NCBI RefSeq assembly: GCF_035582795.1
Contig: NC_134373.1
Coordinates: 13,848,001 to 13,912,000 of the forward strand
Source: Mycteria americana
Lineage: Eukaryota; Chordata; Aves; Ciconiiformes; Ciconiidae
Length of the DNA stretch: 64,000 bases
Reading direction: 5' to 3'
Shown piece after piece: positions 25,201 to 33,729 of this stretch. The notes beneath the pieces are model-generated. The model did not search any database and was not told the origin of the DNA. It saw only the letters and a list, made by a program, of their open reading frames with translations. How positions within the stretch are numbered: the first letter of the stretch is position 1; every line of letters starts with the position of its first letter. The position numbers and the translations under genes were made by a program.

Positions 25201-26336
25201 GTTATGCAGGTAAGGGCAAAGCAGAGAGAAAATAGGTGTAGAGAGATGTAAAGAAGGAGCAGTGTGATATTCAGTATCTTGCATTCTTATTATCGTCGTT
25301 GTATCCTCTCACATCTTGTAGAAAGCTTTTCCTTTTGCCTTTTACACTCTTAATAACTGACAACCTGCCTTTCATTCTTCTTCCTTCTGTGGTACAGAAG
25401 ACACAACTGTAGATGATGAACCTGTCAAAAAGAAGAAAAAGAAAAAGGATAAGGAAAAGCAAGCTGAAGAGGAGGAGGTACGGAGTGAGGAACCCCCCAC
25501 CAGCCCCACAGTTGAGGTGAGACAGAATTGCACAGCTACCTGATCCTTTATGGGAATGGATTCTCTCCAAAACATGTGGAGTGAGGGGGAAAAATATTCT
25601 TATCTGTATAACCCATGGTATGCAAGGACAGTTTTACTCTAGGAACTTTATTTCATATCCATCACTGTAATGTCCAAGATGATTTGCATTACAAAATAAG
25701 GTCTGGGAAATTTGTGACTGTAATGCCTCCATGTACCAGGAATGTTTCCCCTCCTTTCCTCTGTCCACCCCCAGCTTTAGTCTTCTCTCTTTCTGCATCT
25801 TTTCTAGTGGGGAGTGTCCCCTGGTGCCAATCCACAGGCATCTGCCTAGTGTTTAGAACTCGTAGGGAGGAGAGGCCGTACCTGCTGAATTGCTGAAGCA
25901 TCATTTGATGTCTCTAAGCAACAGTAGAGAGGACAAGACCAAACTAGTTGCTCAGTTTTGAAATCCTGTTCTTAATGTGGGATTTTACTTTCTCCCCTCT
26001 GTTTAGGGCAGGTACGCTGCCTGAAGCAGTCTGACCACAGTGCTGAGCTGCCAGCAGTGGTGGCAGCAGCAGCTTCCCTTGTTCCCTTGCCCACTGGCCC
26101 CACTGTGCTGTAAACATTGAGCACATTTAGCAACAGAGGAAGGGGACATCTCTTGGGTTGTGCTTTGCTGAGTGTGGAAGCTGCTGTGATGCTTTGAGGG
26201 TGAGCTTGGTTGCCTAGCTACATACGTTGCTTTGCTTCTCCATTATGGTTTGTTCATAGCAACATTTATTTGTTTGCAGAATACAGAGAAAAAGAAGAAG
26301 AAAAAGAAGAAAATGAAAGATGAGGATGAAGACTGA
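1221..26336 (+). CDS. NOP58: NOP58, core protein of box C/D snoRNPs (complete, 15 coding exons)
   Basis: The coding exons are 1221-1265, 4761-4837, 6578-6630, 8516-8640, 9673-9809, 11012-11076, 12379-12513, 13408-13553, 14516-14642, 15309-15472, 16197-16331, 17604-17665, 20198-20331, 25398-25516 and 26280-26336. All junctions are GT-AG, and the frame closes to 526 residues (I recall human as 529). The start sits in a strong context (GCCGCC before ATG). The protein begins [15 protein letters not shown]. It has the NOP5 N-terminal domain (about 1-66), the NOSIC/coiled-coil region (about 158-215), the Nop RNP-binding domain (about 250-400, with GAEKALF at 321-327) and a lysine/acid-rich KKE/D tail (about 440-526). 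In the nucleolus NOP58 pairs with NOP56 to scaffold fibrillarin and 15.5K on box C/D snoRNAs for rRNA 2'-O-methylation and U3-dependent processing. Its introns also encode four box C/D snoRNAs. Exons were placed by reading frame, splice consensus and remembered human protein similarity. Confidence 0.97.
1266..4760 (+). other. NOP58 intron 1, no embedded gene seen
   Basis: The first 400 bases continue the CpG island and the rest is AT-richer. It holds a G/T-rich tract at 3247-3298 with several G-runs. The 3' end has a long T-run polypyrimidine tract (4740-4751) before CTTCCACAG. I see no box C/D RNA or coding exon. Confidence 0.6.
4761..4837 (+). CDS. NOP58: NOP58 exon 2
   Basis: Codes residues 16-41, beginning [17 protein letters not shown] and ending with the first two bases of the Ile41 codon before a GTAAGC donor. 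It belongs to the NOP5 N-terminal domain. Confidence 0.95.
4838..6577 (+). other. NOP58 intron 2, no embedded gene seen
   Basis: AT-rich single-copy intron. I searched it by eye for box C/D pairs and found none with a terminal stem. The acceptor is CTTCTGTAG. Confidence 0.5.
6578..6630 (+). CDS. NOP58: NOP58 exon 3
   Basis: Codes residues 41-59 ([17 protein letters not shown] core), the end of the NOP5 N-terminal domain. The acceptor is TTCTGTAG and the donor GTAAGT. It ends in phase 1. Confidence 0.95.
6904..6984 (+). ncRNA. SNORD70: Box C/D snoRNA, SNORD70 type, copy 1 (intron 3)
   Basis: An 8-bp terminal stem (CTGTTGTC 6904-6911 with GACAACAG 6977-6984) encloses a C box ATGATGG (6913-6919, one departure from RUGAUGA), D' CTGA (6933-6936), a C'-like TGATTTGA (6944-6951) and D box CTGA (6973-6976). 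The guide next to the D box, TTTCGTCACTACC, is complementary to 13 nt of the 18S segment GGUAGUGACGAAA. The base five positions upstream of the D box pairs with the A of GGUA, which is Am512 in human numbering, the known SNORD70 site. I see no known target for the D' side. Human NOP58 also hosts SNORD70. Which of the two copies in this gene is the direct orthologue is uncertain. Confidence 0.9.
7493..7560. repeat. (AAAC)n simple repeat with A-rich tail
   Basis: About six AAAC units from 7493 to 7517 pass into a C-interrupted A-rich stretch ending near 7560. It lies within intron 3. It is a low-complexity tract with no sign of an attached retroposed element. Confidence 0.85.
8516..8640 (+). 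CDS. NOP58: NOP58 exon 4
   Basis: Codes residues 59-100, including the [14 protein letters not shown] and [13 protein letters not shown] segments. The acceptor is TATACAG and the donor GTGATA. It ends in phase 0. Confidence 0.96.
8641..9672 (+). other. NOP58 intron 4, nothing recognised
   Basis: Single-copy intron. An open frame at 8875-9222 (115 codons) has no recognised similarity and no codon signature. The acceptor is TCCTGCAG. Confidence 0.45.
9673..9809 (+). CDS. NOP58: NOP58 exon 5
   Basis: Codes residues 101-146: [11 protein letters not shown], then [12 protein letters not shown] and [11 protein letters not shown]. It ends two bases into the Ser146 codon before GTGAGT. This is the start of the helical region leading to the NOSIC domain. 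Confidence 0.96.
9810..11011 (+). other. NOP58 intron 5
   Basis: Carries the short GTGTCTCTGA tandem repeat near its 5' end and otherwise single-copy sequence. No snoRNA was found. The acceptor is TCTCCTCAG. Confidence 0.45.
9885..9925. repeat. Short tandem repeat, GTGTCTCTGA unit
   Basis: Two adjacent copies of a 12-base unit (GTGTCTCTGAGT) followed by GTGTG, in intron 5 just after the donor. It looks like a local slippage product. Confidence 0.6.
11012..11076 (+). CDS. NOP58: NOP58 exon 6
   Basis: Codes residues 146-168 ([20 protein letters not shown]). It ends one base into the Ser168 codon before GTAAGT. Confidence 0.96.
11077..12378 (+). other. NOP58 intron 6 (host of a snoRNA)
   Basis: Apart from the snoRNA at 11669-11748 the intron is single-copy. 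Splicing leaves about 630 nt between the snoRNA and the 3' splice site. The acceptor is TTTCTCTTAG. Confidence 0.5.
11669..11748 (+). ncRNA. SNORD70B: Box C/D snoRNA, SNORD70 type, copy 2 (intron 6)
   Basis: It has the same 8-bp terminal stem as the intron 3 copy (11669-11676 with 11741-11748), a perfect C box ATGATGA (11678-11684), D' CTGA (11697-11700), C'-like TGATTTAA from 11707 and D box CTGA (11737-11740). The D-side guide TTCGTCACTACC gives 12 pairs with 18S rRNA and again places A512 (human numbering) five bases from the D box. The D' side differs from copy 1, so only the D guide is under visible shared constraint. The SNORD70B label is a guess from the existence of two human genes of this family. 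Confidence 0.88.
12379..12513 (+). CDS. NOP58: NOP58 exon 7
   Basis: Codes residues 168-213, including [20 protein letters not shown] and [18 protein letters not shown]. This is the NOSIC segment, the most strongly conserved part of Nop56/Nop58/Prp31 proteins. It ends in phase 1 before GTGAGT. Confidence 0.97.
12514..13407 (+). other. NOP58 intron 7, nothing recognised
   Basis: Single-copy intron with a 13-base T-run at 12978-12990. The acceptor is TCCTCCACAG. No RNA gene is visible. Confidence 0.45.
13408..13553 (+). CDS. NOP58: NOP58 exon 8
   Basis: Codes residues 213-261. A variable stretch ([19 protein letters not shown]) is followed by conserved [17 protein letters not shown] at the entry to the Nop domain. 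It ends in phase 0 at CAG before GTATGT. Confidence 0.96.
13554..14515 (+). other. NOP58 intron 8 (host of a snoRNA)
   Basis: The snoRNA lies 106 nt from the 5' splice site and about 775 nt from the 3' splice site. The remainder is single-copy sequence. The acceptor is CTGTGCCAG. Confidence 0.5.
13659..13740 (+). ncRNA. SNORD11: Box C/D snoRNA, SNORD11 type, copy 1 (intron 8)
   Basis: A 6-bp terminal stem (GATGGC 13659-13664 with GCCATC 13735-13740) surrounds C box GTGATGA (13666-13672), D' CTGA (13692-13695) and D box CTGA (13731-13734). The guide GTCACTACCTC gives 11 pairs with 18S GAGGUAGUGAC. The fifth base from the D box pairs with the first G of GGUA, which is Gm509 in human numbering, the known SNORD11 target. 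The register is shifted by three bases relative to the SNORD70 copies, which is what separates the two families. Human NOP58 hosts SNORD11 as well. Confidence 0.88.
14516..14642 (+). CDS. NOP58: NOP58 exon 9
   Basis: Codes residues 262-304, including [38 protein letters not shown] and IAHAG. This is the first part of the Nop domain, with the conserved APN-L-x-x-x-VG signature. It ends in phase 1. Confidence 0.97.
14643..15308 (+). other. NOP58 intron 9 (host of a snoRNA)
   Basis: The shortest intron of the gene. The snoRNA ends about 415 nt before the acceptor CTTCTAG. The rest is single-copy. Confidence 0.5.
14811..14894 (+). ncRNA. SNORD11B: Box C/D snoRNA, SNORD11 type, copy 2 (intron 9)
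   Basis: C box GTGATGA (14816-14822, with an overlapping ATGATGA at 14819-14825), D' CTGA (14840-14843) and D box CTGA (14886-14889). The D-side guide GTCACTACCTC is identical to the intron 8 copy and again selects G509 of 18S rRNA (human numbering). There is no good stem right beside the boxes. Instead TATCAGC (14790-14796) can pair with GCTGATA (14909-14915) as an external stem. The ends given are therefore approximate. Human NOP58 also contains a second SNORD11 gene, which supports the assignment. Confidence 0.8.
15309..15472 (+). CDS. NOP58: NOP58 exon 10
   Basis: Codes residues 304-358, the heart of the Nop domain. [20 protein letters not shown] is followed by [20 protein letters not shown]. 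The GAEK-ALF motif (321-327) contacts the snoRNA-15.5K complex in family structures. It ends in phase 0. Confidence 0.97.
15473..16196 (+). other. NOP58 intron 10, nothing recognised
   Basis: Single-copy AT-rich intron with acceptor GCTTTTCCAG. I looked for a fifth box C/D RNA here and found none. Confidence 0.45.
16197..16331 (+). CDS. NOP58: NOP58 exon 11
   Basis: Codes residues 359-403 ([20 protein letters not shown] onward, ending LRLLEERG), the C-terminal part of the Nop domain. It ends in phase 0. Confidence 0.97.
16332..17603 (+). other. NOP58 intron 11 with a poly-C run
   Basis: It contains an uninterrupted run of 14 C (16710-16723) and otherwise single-copy sequence. The acceptor is TTTTCTTGTAG. 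Confidence 0.5.
16710..16723. repeat. Poly-C run (14 C)
   Basis: Homopolymer inside intron 11. It lies between AT-rich flanks and is not part of a CpG island. Confidence 0.9.
17604..17665 (+). CDS. NOP58: NOP58 exon 12
   Basis: Codes residues 404-424 ([20 protein letters not shown] plus a split Ser). It ends two bases into the codon before GTGAAT, the weakest donor of the gene. Confidence 0.95.
17666..20197 (+). other. NOP58 intron 12
   Basis: 2.5 kb of single-copy intron with an 18-base T-run (19071-19088). No coding exon, snoRNA or recognisable repeat was found. Confidence 0.5.
20198..20331 (+). CDS. NOP58: NOP58 exon 13
   Basis: Codes residues 424-469: [15 protein letters not shown], a KKRK cluster (442-445) and the tail segment ending [12 protein letters not shown] at 463-466 fits the SUMO consensus and corresponds in position to the human SUMO site near Lys467. 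It ends in phase 1 before GTTAGT. Confidence 0.95.
20332..25397 (+). other. NOP58 intron 13, the longest intron
   Basis: 5 kb of AT-rich single-copy sequence with a 15-base T-run at 20449-20463. Several 60-110-codon open frames occur on both strands but none resembles a known protein or has splice partners. No box C/D RNA with a terminal stem was found. The acceptor is GTGGTACAG. Confidence 0.5.
25398..25516 (+). CDS. NOP58: NOP58 exon 14
   Basis: Codes residues 469-508 of the charged tail: seven lysines in a row (479-485), an acidic run EEEE and then [13 protein letters not shown]. The position that in human carries a second SUMO-type IKEE motif reads VRSEE here, with Arg497 in place of the lysine. 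It ends in phase 0 before GTGAGA. Confidence 0.94.
25517..26279 (+). other. NOP58 intron 14, nothing recognised
   Basis: Single-copy intron with acceptor TTGTTTGCAG. Confidence 0.45.
26280..26336 (+). CDS. NOP58: NOP58 exon 15, end of coding region
   Basis: Codes residues 509-526: NTE, eight lysines (512-519), then MKDEDED and a TGA stop. This is the terminal lysine-rich nucleolar-localisation tail typical of NOP58. A second in-frame TGA does not follow, and the 3' UTR starts at 26337. Confidence 0.96.
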   Translation, partial: NTEKKKKKKKKMKDEDED

Positions 26337-26599
26337 TGAGGAGCAGGGGGAAACATTGGCCCTTGGACAGCTGCTTCAGAGTAGCATTTGTTGACATAAT
26401 TTCTTTAGCCTCTTGCTGAAAACTGTAACTTCCCTGTGTTGCAAGAGGGCAAGGAGATGGATTTGATAGCTATCTTCTGCCCTGGAACAGGATACCCCAG
26501 TGTCTCTGCTACTTAAGAGGATTGCTGGTTTTTTGCAGTTTCTTTTGTTGAAAAGCTCACAATAGATCCTCTTTTCATATGCCATCTCTCCTGATAAGG

Positions 26600-26605
26600 A
26601 ATAAA
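26600..26605 (+). terminator. NOP58: Polyadenylation signal of NOP58
   Basis: AATAAA stands 264 bases after the stop codon and is followed by T-rich sequence (26606-26665) suited to cleavage and CstF binding. It gives a compact 3' UTR of about 280-290 nt. Other AATAAA-like hexamers farther on (around 28830) would require a much longer 3' UTR. Confidence 0.85.
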
Positions 26606-26639
26606 AACATTTTTATGGAGATTTTATTCTTCTGTCTTT

Positions 26640-29330
26640 TAACTTGTTTGCTGGTTTTCTAACCATTATCATGACTATTTCTAAGATTTATTGGTTTAAA
26701 TGAATGATCAGCAAAAAAATTTTCCAAATGTATTCTGTTGCAGTTTATTCTCTAAAGAATTCAAGGGTTGCAGTGTTCTTAACTGCTCCATAAAACTGAT
26801 ACAAATATCTCTTCATAACATCAAAGATGCGTTGAACAGCTGAGGTGCGTTATTGAGTCTGCGCTGTAGTTCTCCTGAGAAAGCCTTTTTTTAAAATCAT
26901 CTTTCAAACATTTTGGTTTTGCTGCACTGACTGACAAGGTTCAGATGCATGTTTTGAACTAACATGAGTTAGCTTCCAAATTGCTTCTGTGGTGATTGTG
27001 GCAACTTTCTTCACTTGATTAAAAAAAAAAAAAAAAAAGCCCAGGGCAAAATTTACTACTTCACCTATCTGATATGAAGCTGAAAAGACAAGTGTTTTTT
27101 ATTAGTAGCAGAAATCAGCCGTTTTCCAATTCTGCCATTCTCTGTAGGGAGATACAGATGCACTGAAGTAGCATCATATGATCAAGACACTAAAGCTCTT
27201 GAAGCTTTATGGTGGAAAAGGAAATAATTTTTATTTGACTATGCTTATCACTCAGCTTATTAATTAATATGAAAAAGTTTGGTGGTTGTTTTTTTCTAGG
27301 TGTAGTGGTAGACTATTACCTAAACAAAATAGCAGTGTCTTTAGCTGGCTAACATTTGGTAACGCTGCAGCCAGTGTGGCTGGTGCTTTTCTGTGGAATA
27401 CAGCTTATTGACCAGCTCTTGGTATTTAGCTGCCAGGGGCATAACTTATCTGTTAGTGTAAGTGGATACACCGAATCCCTAACAGAACTGGTAATGTGTT
27501 TATTAATGCAGTTCCACCAGTATCAAGAACATGAACTGCATTTTTTTTTTTTCCTCAGGAAGGTTGCAGTGAGTTTAACTGCTATAATTGAGAGGCTGGT
27601 CAAAGAGTATCCTGAAACGGCATATTGGGACTGTGCTACCGTCTTGCAACCATCTCTTGTCCTAGGTGTTGCATATGAATCCTTCTGTTGCACTGTCTGC
27701 AGTCACTGATGTTTTACTATGCAGAGCTCTGGATTGCCTGGGAATACTGAGACCTTTCCAGTTCACCTGCTTTTTGCTAGACAAGTAAGATGAATTTAAG
27801 CTGAAATGTTTGAGTGGGCAACAAAGATATTAAAAATTACTCATAATGAGATGGAAGACTTGGCTATTAGTGCCTTTAGTTTTTTATTGTAAATATTTTT
27901 TCAAACAAATCCTTACAGACATGAGAGTTCAGTTTTCTCTGAACTATTAATGTAGTTGCTTCCTGAACAGTATCAGATAAATTATGTATGTGCTGCTCAA
28001 ACTGTCCTATATAATTTACCCTAATCAGAAAATTTTTATGAACATCAGTTTTTTAGTCTAATCTGTGGGATCGCAATGGAGAGAAGTTGTTATTGCACAG
28101 ACACTTTTTCCTCCCTTTTCCTTAGTCCTTTGATAACAAGGGAATGAGATTCACCTCTTTTCTTACATAGCACATTTCAGTGGTTTATGATTGCAAGCCA
28201 ATGTCCAGTACAGGCCAGCTTCCCTCTCCCAAGGCAGCCCATTGGAGCTTAGTCATGAAGCAGCACGTCTTTGCCTCTCCTCCTGCTCCGGTGTTGGGAG
28301 CGTTGATTTCAGTATCAAATTAACTGGAGCTTCTACTTAATGCTCTTTCAAAATTTCTGAAATGCTGTAGGTTTTTTGTTTTTGCTGAATGAGACTCCTT
28401 TGAGGAAAAAAAGCACTGAGAGCTTGATGTGTGTGACCCAGAAATACTGGGTGGAGAAAAGGAAGCAAGTTTTAAGCTTTTCAGTTCTGGATAGGCCATG
28501 CACTTGCCTGCCACCACCTCTTTTAAGCAGGTAAGGAAACACCCAGAAGTATTCTGGGTTCTGGTTTGAACTGTTAAACTCCTCATCTTCAAAACAATAA
28601 GCTGCGTATCCCAAAGGGCTGCTGCTGAAACATTGGTAAGTGTATTCAACTCAAGTGCTAAATACGGTCAGTGAAAATAACCAGTGGTGATAGACTGCAG
28701 TCATTGTAAGCCGGGGTCACTGCATTTCGGGTTGCTTATCAGTTCAAGCAGATAAGACTGGTTTGCTCGTGCATGGTTTTCCACAAACAAAGGTCTGGGT
28801 GTTTGTGTGCAATCTTGCACCTTAAAATAATAATAAAACATACAGGTATAGTTGGGAAATACTATAACCTCTTTGCACAAAGAGGTGCTGCTTCTTATCC
28901 AAGTAGAACAGGCCCTTAATTGGTACTTGAGCCTTTTGGTCTTTTTACAGTAGAAGTTTATTTAAATCCTGAGGCTTGTACAGTCTCTTGTAAGAAATAA
29001 TTGTGCAACAGAGCATTTATGTAGAGCCTGTACTACTGGTCACTAATCTTTGTGCGGGAGTTGATCCATCCAAAAATGGATCTTTTGTCTACTGATAAAG
29101 CAAAAATGAACAAAACCCCCAAACTAACATTAGATTAAGGATAGATGCTTTGAGTTGCTTGAATGCAGAAAGAACAGCTGGCCAGACTGACGATGGCACT
29201 TCAAGCAGAACAGTGAGATCTGTGGAACAGAAGAATCTAAAATGTTTTAATATGATCCTTAGAGCATTTTATCAGTATGGGCTACTCTAAAAAAAGCTAA
29301 CTGAAAAATGGCTGATGAACTAGGGCTAAG
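26640..29330. other. Intergenic, AT-rich 3' flank of NOP58
   Basis: This stretch has no gene that I can support. It contains an 18-base A-run (27021-27038). The open frames at 27356-27709 (+) and 28320-28649 (-) have no recognised similarity and lack splice or promoter context. Confidence 0.5.
27021..27038. repeat. Poly-A run (18 A)
   Basis: Homopolymer in the 3' flank of NOP58. No target-site duplication or retroposed body is visible next to it. Confidence 0.85.
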
Positions 29331-32190
29331 CCTAGAACGGGGTGAATGAAGGTGTTTCAGAGGGATGGTTGACAGTTTGAAAGCATCTCGCACCTTGGGC
29401 GCTTAAACCCTCTGTCCCCAGGTCCTGCCGTCCTGGGATATAGCGTGGGCTGTGCTCACTCTGCTTTTGAAAATCCAGTCCCATGTTGACTGAGAGCTGG
29501 AGGGGCAGCCTTCCTTCACAGCCCAAGTTAATTCTTAATCGGTAGCCAACAGTCCCCTTGATTGCGTGGTTACAGACCCAACGAGGCGAAGGCCGTCCCC
29601 CCCCAGGGAAGGGGTTACACGCAGCCTCTGCTTCACGCTGCAGTGGACGCAAGCACCAGCTCAGCCTTCTGGCAGCTGCCAGGTGCTCATCTAGCGACAG
29701 GGTGGCTCCTCTCTCCAGGCTGGTGACAACCCTTCTGTTCCCTCTGAGGGGACCCATTTTGTGAAGTACGTGGGCCTGACTGGCTTCTGGGCTGAGGTCC
29801 TGGGGATCGCCTACCTGCTTCTCTCCCTGCAGTTCACGCTGACCCCAAAGGGAAGCTGTGCCGTCTTTGGGCTTTCAGCTGCGGAATCCAAGTGGCAGAG
29901 TGCCTGGCGAGGTTAAAGTGGCTCGGTTGGTGGGGGGTGTTTTTGGTGGAGTTTTCTGCTATATTTTTTCCTCTTTGGAACTGGGGAGCTGTGCACTGTG
30001 CCCCCTTCCCTGCTCTGCAGGGAGGGCATCAGCAAACGCAGGAGCTGCTCGCTGTCTGCTCCTGCTGGGGCAATTTCTCAACAGAGACATCATCTGGCTT
30101 TTTTAGTAGCTACTTTCTACTGTGAAAGTTGTTGTCAGGACAATGAGCGTTTTCTTCAGGCTAAGACTGTAGTCTTTTGGAAAACAGATGTTTGGGGGCT
30201 TTTTTCTTTGCTACTTGGGAATTTGCCTGGTAGGATTCTCTGTACATGAGAATTTGTTTGCATGGGACCATTGTAGGGACGTGGCCGCAGCCCTGCCCTG
30301 ACCCACAGCAGTCGCTCACCCCAGTGCCTACTGGCCGTGGATGTGCGCTTCCTTCCAGGCGTCTCCTGCTGCCCGCGGGCATCCTGCTTACTCCAGCCAT
30401 CCACAAATTGTTCCTACCACCCACAGACACACCCTGTGCGTGTCTTCCCCGTGTCCGTGCCTATGTGCAGCAGCTCTTGTTGGGCATCAGAAGCCAAGTG
30501 GAGGCACCCCGTTTTTCCCCACCACAGGGAATGGGATGGGCAGGCCCCCTGCACTGCTCTGGGCACCTGCCCTTCTGCTCTGGAGACTATGAGCTCCCCA
30601 GAGCCGTCCCAGGATTTTGTGTGCTCCTGCAGCGAGAGGTGCCTGCTGAGACTGAGGTGAGACGTGGGAGGTAACTGCTCAGGGGTTACAAAGCCTGCCT
30701 GCTGGGGAGGGACAGGATCACTGCTGGTTTTCAGGTAAAACCTCCAGCTCGCCCATCCCTCTAGAGCTGTTTCTGCGCGTGGAAGATCCCGCGAGTTGGC
30801 TTCCTGCTGTCTGTGCCACATCCTGGTGCCTGTGTGCCCCTGTAGCAAGGCTTCACTTTTGTCTGGAAAAAAATAATATTTTTTTTTTATAAACAATAGA
30901 CAGCTCAGCAGTAGCTTCCTGTCTTCCCCAGGGAGAAGCACAGCAGCATGTTGTCTTTTGGGGTAGCTTAAAATTTTGAATAGAAATCTTGCTTTCTTAA
31001 TCGTCAGGCTCGGAACCTGTGCCTCTCCAGCAGCAGGGTGTGATGTGCAGCCCTTGGCATCAGTCAGCCTTGCCCCTGCAGAGCTGGTAATGCCCTGAGC
31101 CCGCGGCTGCCTCCTCGGGCTAGCACGGAGCCCTGCCGAATGCTCTGTCTGTGCTTACACTCGCTTATGCTTAATTAGCCCGTTAGAAATCCAGGAGCTT
31201 CTGCAGCGAGCGCCCATTCTCCATGGGTGAGCCCTAGCTCTGAGCTTTCATTTTCTTTTCATGTCCTTTGCAGTCTGCCTTATTTCTTAAGAAAAAGGTT
31301 ATTCCTCTCATAGCAGTGAGCATCTCTGTTCAATGACTCTATGTTTTCAGTAGCATTAATCTACGATAGAAAGACTTTCTGATGTTCAATTTCTCACCCC
31401 AGTTACTGGCTAATGGAAACAGCAATTTTGTCTCTACAAACCTCAAGCAAAATACAATGAGGGGACTGATGGCGATGCGCTGGTGAGAAATTTGTAAGCT
31501 ACCCTGGAGAGAAAGGGCAGGGTAGGACTGAAGCGTGGGGACGGAGAAGTGGGAGAGCTGGGCCGATGGCCAAGAAGGGCTCCAGATCCAAGGGAAATGA
31601 GGTAGAAAAACTCCTGTCGTTTGGATCACAGCCCATTGGGTTTGCCACCTTTAATCTCTGATCTTCATATTCCACCTCGTAAAAACTGAGATAATGCCTC
31701 GCAAATCCCCTAAGTGTACAGGGCTCTCATTATCGCATTATTTATGAAGCACTGTAAGAGCTCTAAATAGGATGTGATGTAGAAGTGTTGTGAAGAAGAG
31801 GAAGGAAACCTGTTTGACAGTACAATGGCTGCAGGCAAGGTTGTCTAAGTCCATGATGAAATCTCTCTTGATAAAGCTGCAGCCAGTCTCAGGGCAGCCA
31901 TTCTTTCTTCTTGAAGAAGGAATTAAAACCAGCTGTGCCAAAACACAAAACATTTCCTTTTTGCATGGTGGCGAAAGAGGTTCGCTTTTGTAGCGGTGTA
32001 GAAGCACATTTAAAAATGATCTTTTCAAAACTGGTGTGGCACTGAGTGGGTGGGGGACAGCACCGAAACCTGAGCTCAGGCTTTATTGCTGCTCTCTGCT
32101 GCAGGATCAGCAAGGCCATGCAAAGTGGAAGCTGCTGTGGATGGGAGATGGGCTGTTATTTATACAGCTGTGAACGTAACACCATAACAC
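29331..32190. other. Intergenic, GC-richer block then AT-rich
   Basis: 29340-30850 is noticeably GC-richer than its flanks and holds overlapping open frames on both strands (longest 175 codons, minus strand, 30414-30941). None looks like a known family, and the competing frames suggest composition rather than coding. 30960-32190 returns to AT-rich sequence with no feature. Confidence 0.45.
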
Positions 32191-32697
32191 TGGAGATAAA
32201 GATAAATGCAATATAATTACCAATTACTCAATCAGTGTATTGCGACATGCTGAAGCAATAATGGCCAGTGCTGTGGCAAGGGAGCGTGCTTCCTCCCTGC
32301 AGCCAGGCTGCCTGCACCCGCCTGGGAACAGCAGGACAAGGTAAAAACTGTACTTTCCCTTTAGTACCGTTCTCCACATCTTTGCCCGGTTGACAGCAGG
32401 CAGGCGTGGGAAAGGAGGTGCCAAGCAGGGTGAGGAACACCAACAGGGCTCCTGTGCCCGGACCCAGCCATGCCACGTGCAGCACGAGGGGGCTGCTTTA
32501 AAGCTTTGCACCAGGGTGTCGGGCACTTTCCTGTGCGACTCCCGCACAGGAGCCCCTTGTGCTCCTCAAATCCAACTGAGGTTTCCGAAGCAGGACTGAC
32601 GTGGGGCCTAAACCACACGTGGTTTCCCCAGGAGGCCGTTTCAGCTGTGGGGATCTGTGCAGCCAGCTCTTGTTTCCTGTTGGTGCACGACAGCACA

Positions 32698-32743
32698 TCC
32701 ATGCAAATAGTGATATCCATGCAAATAGTGATATCCATGCATT
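32698..32743. repeat. Tandem 18-bp repeat carrying octamer (ATGCAAAT) sites
   Basis: The unit ATGCAAATAGTGATATCC occurs twice in perfect form (32701-32718 and 32719-32736). A third partial unit, ATGCATT, begins at 32737, and TCC precedes the first. Each full unit contains a perfect POU-factor octamer ATGCAAAT in the same orientation, 18 bp apart. The repeat is seen directly; the regulatory role is inference. Confidence 0.85.
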
Positions 32744-33705
32744 TTAACCCTGGGGAGTGTAGTAACTTTAGGCTGTGGTAGTTAAATAAAACAACCAAAG
32801 ATGCGTAAACCATCCCCAGCATGTCCTGGACATGTGAATCTGTCACAGGTAGAAAGAGTGTAAAAATAGAAATCCAAGTTCCAGGATCTGTACTGTAGCA
32901 TCTTTTAAAAACGTCATCAACAACAAACAAAAAAAGAAGCCTTTGTCTAGACGCTTGTTTCCTAATGCCGAATGCCAAGAGTTATTGCTCCTGTACCTTT
33001 CTGGAGACTTTCTGGCTGGGGAATGTTCTCTTTCCAGAGGAAATCCTTTTAACTTTCAGCAGTTCAAGACTCTAATTGGGTGAAATAATAGCTTGGCACT
33101 CCCCCAAGCAATATGATTTTTATCTTTTTTTGTTGTCTGCAAAAGTCTGGCTTGTTCCAACTATGAGTCATGGAGGGAATATGGATGTTGGACTGCCCTG
33201 GTATCCAGGGATGGGCTGCTGGTGAGATGGGCGTGGGGTCCTTGCTCAGAGGTGACCATGGGGGTCTGAGAGATCCTCCACAGAGCTGGGGTAGTGCTGC
33301 CTGTCTCCTCTCCTGCCTTCACCAGGGCTGATGTTGTCTTGTCACTGATGTGCACGTTTCTAGGTATCTTCGTTCTCATTAAGTTATTCAAAGGCAGTTT
33401 TTTTGTTGGCTACTGCTCTGGTTTCTCCAGGTGACTCATCTTACAATAATTATGGATTCATGCTTTGTCTTTGCCAAATGCTAACTATTCATCAGCTTCA
33501 ACTAGCACGTTTTGATGTTTTCAGTGGAGGCTTAGATTTTGATGGCTTATTTAGCCCAGAAATAAGCCTGACAGAGTAAACACCGGAGCTTTGAACCTCT
33601 CAGGATTTTGTTTCTGTATGGTGGATTAAACAAACTGAGGTACTTAGCACGTCTCTCTTCCTTGTCCTGGAAAAAAAAGACTTCAAGCATCAGGGTGTAA
33701 AGCAG

Positions 33706-33729
33706 CCGCCATGGCTTTCACTGTAAGTA
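33706..33729 (+). other. Perfect Kozak start followed by a strong splice donor
   Basis: GCCGCCATGG starts at 33705 with its ATG at 33711. It is followed by three sense codons (MAFT) and GTAAGTA from 33723. This has the form of a tiny first coding exon, but no CpG island lies upstream and I cannot identify a downstream exon, so it may be chance. Confidence 0.2.

Noticed and set aside
28820-28840. AATAAAA hexamer as an alternative NOP58 polyadenylation signal
   Set aside because: It is 2.2 kb beyond a good signal with a proper T-rich downstream element, and nothing suggests an extended 3' UTR.
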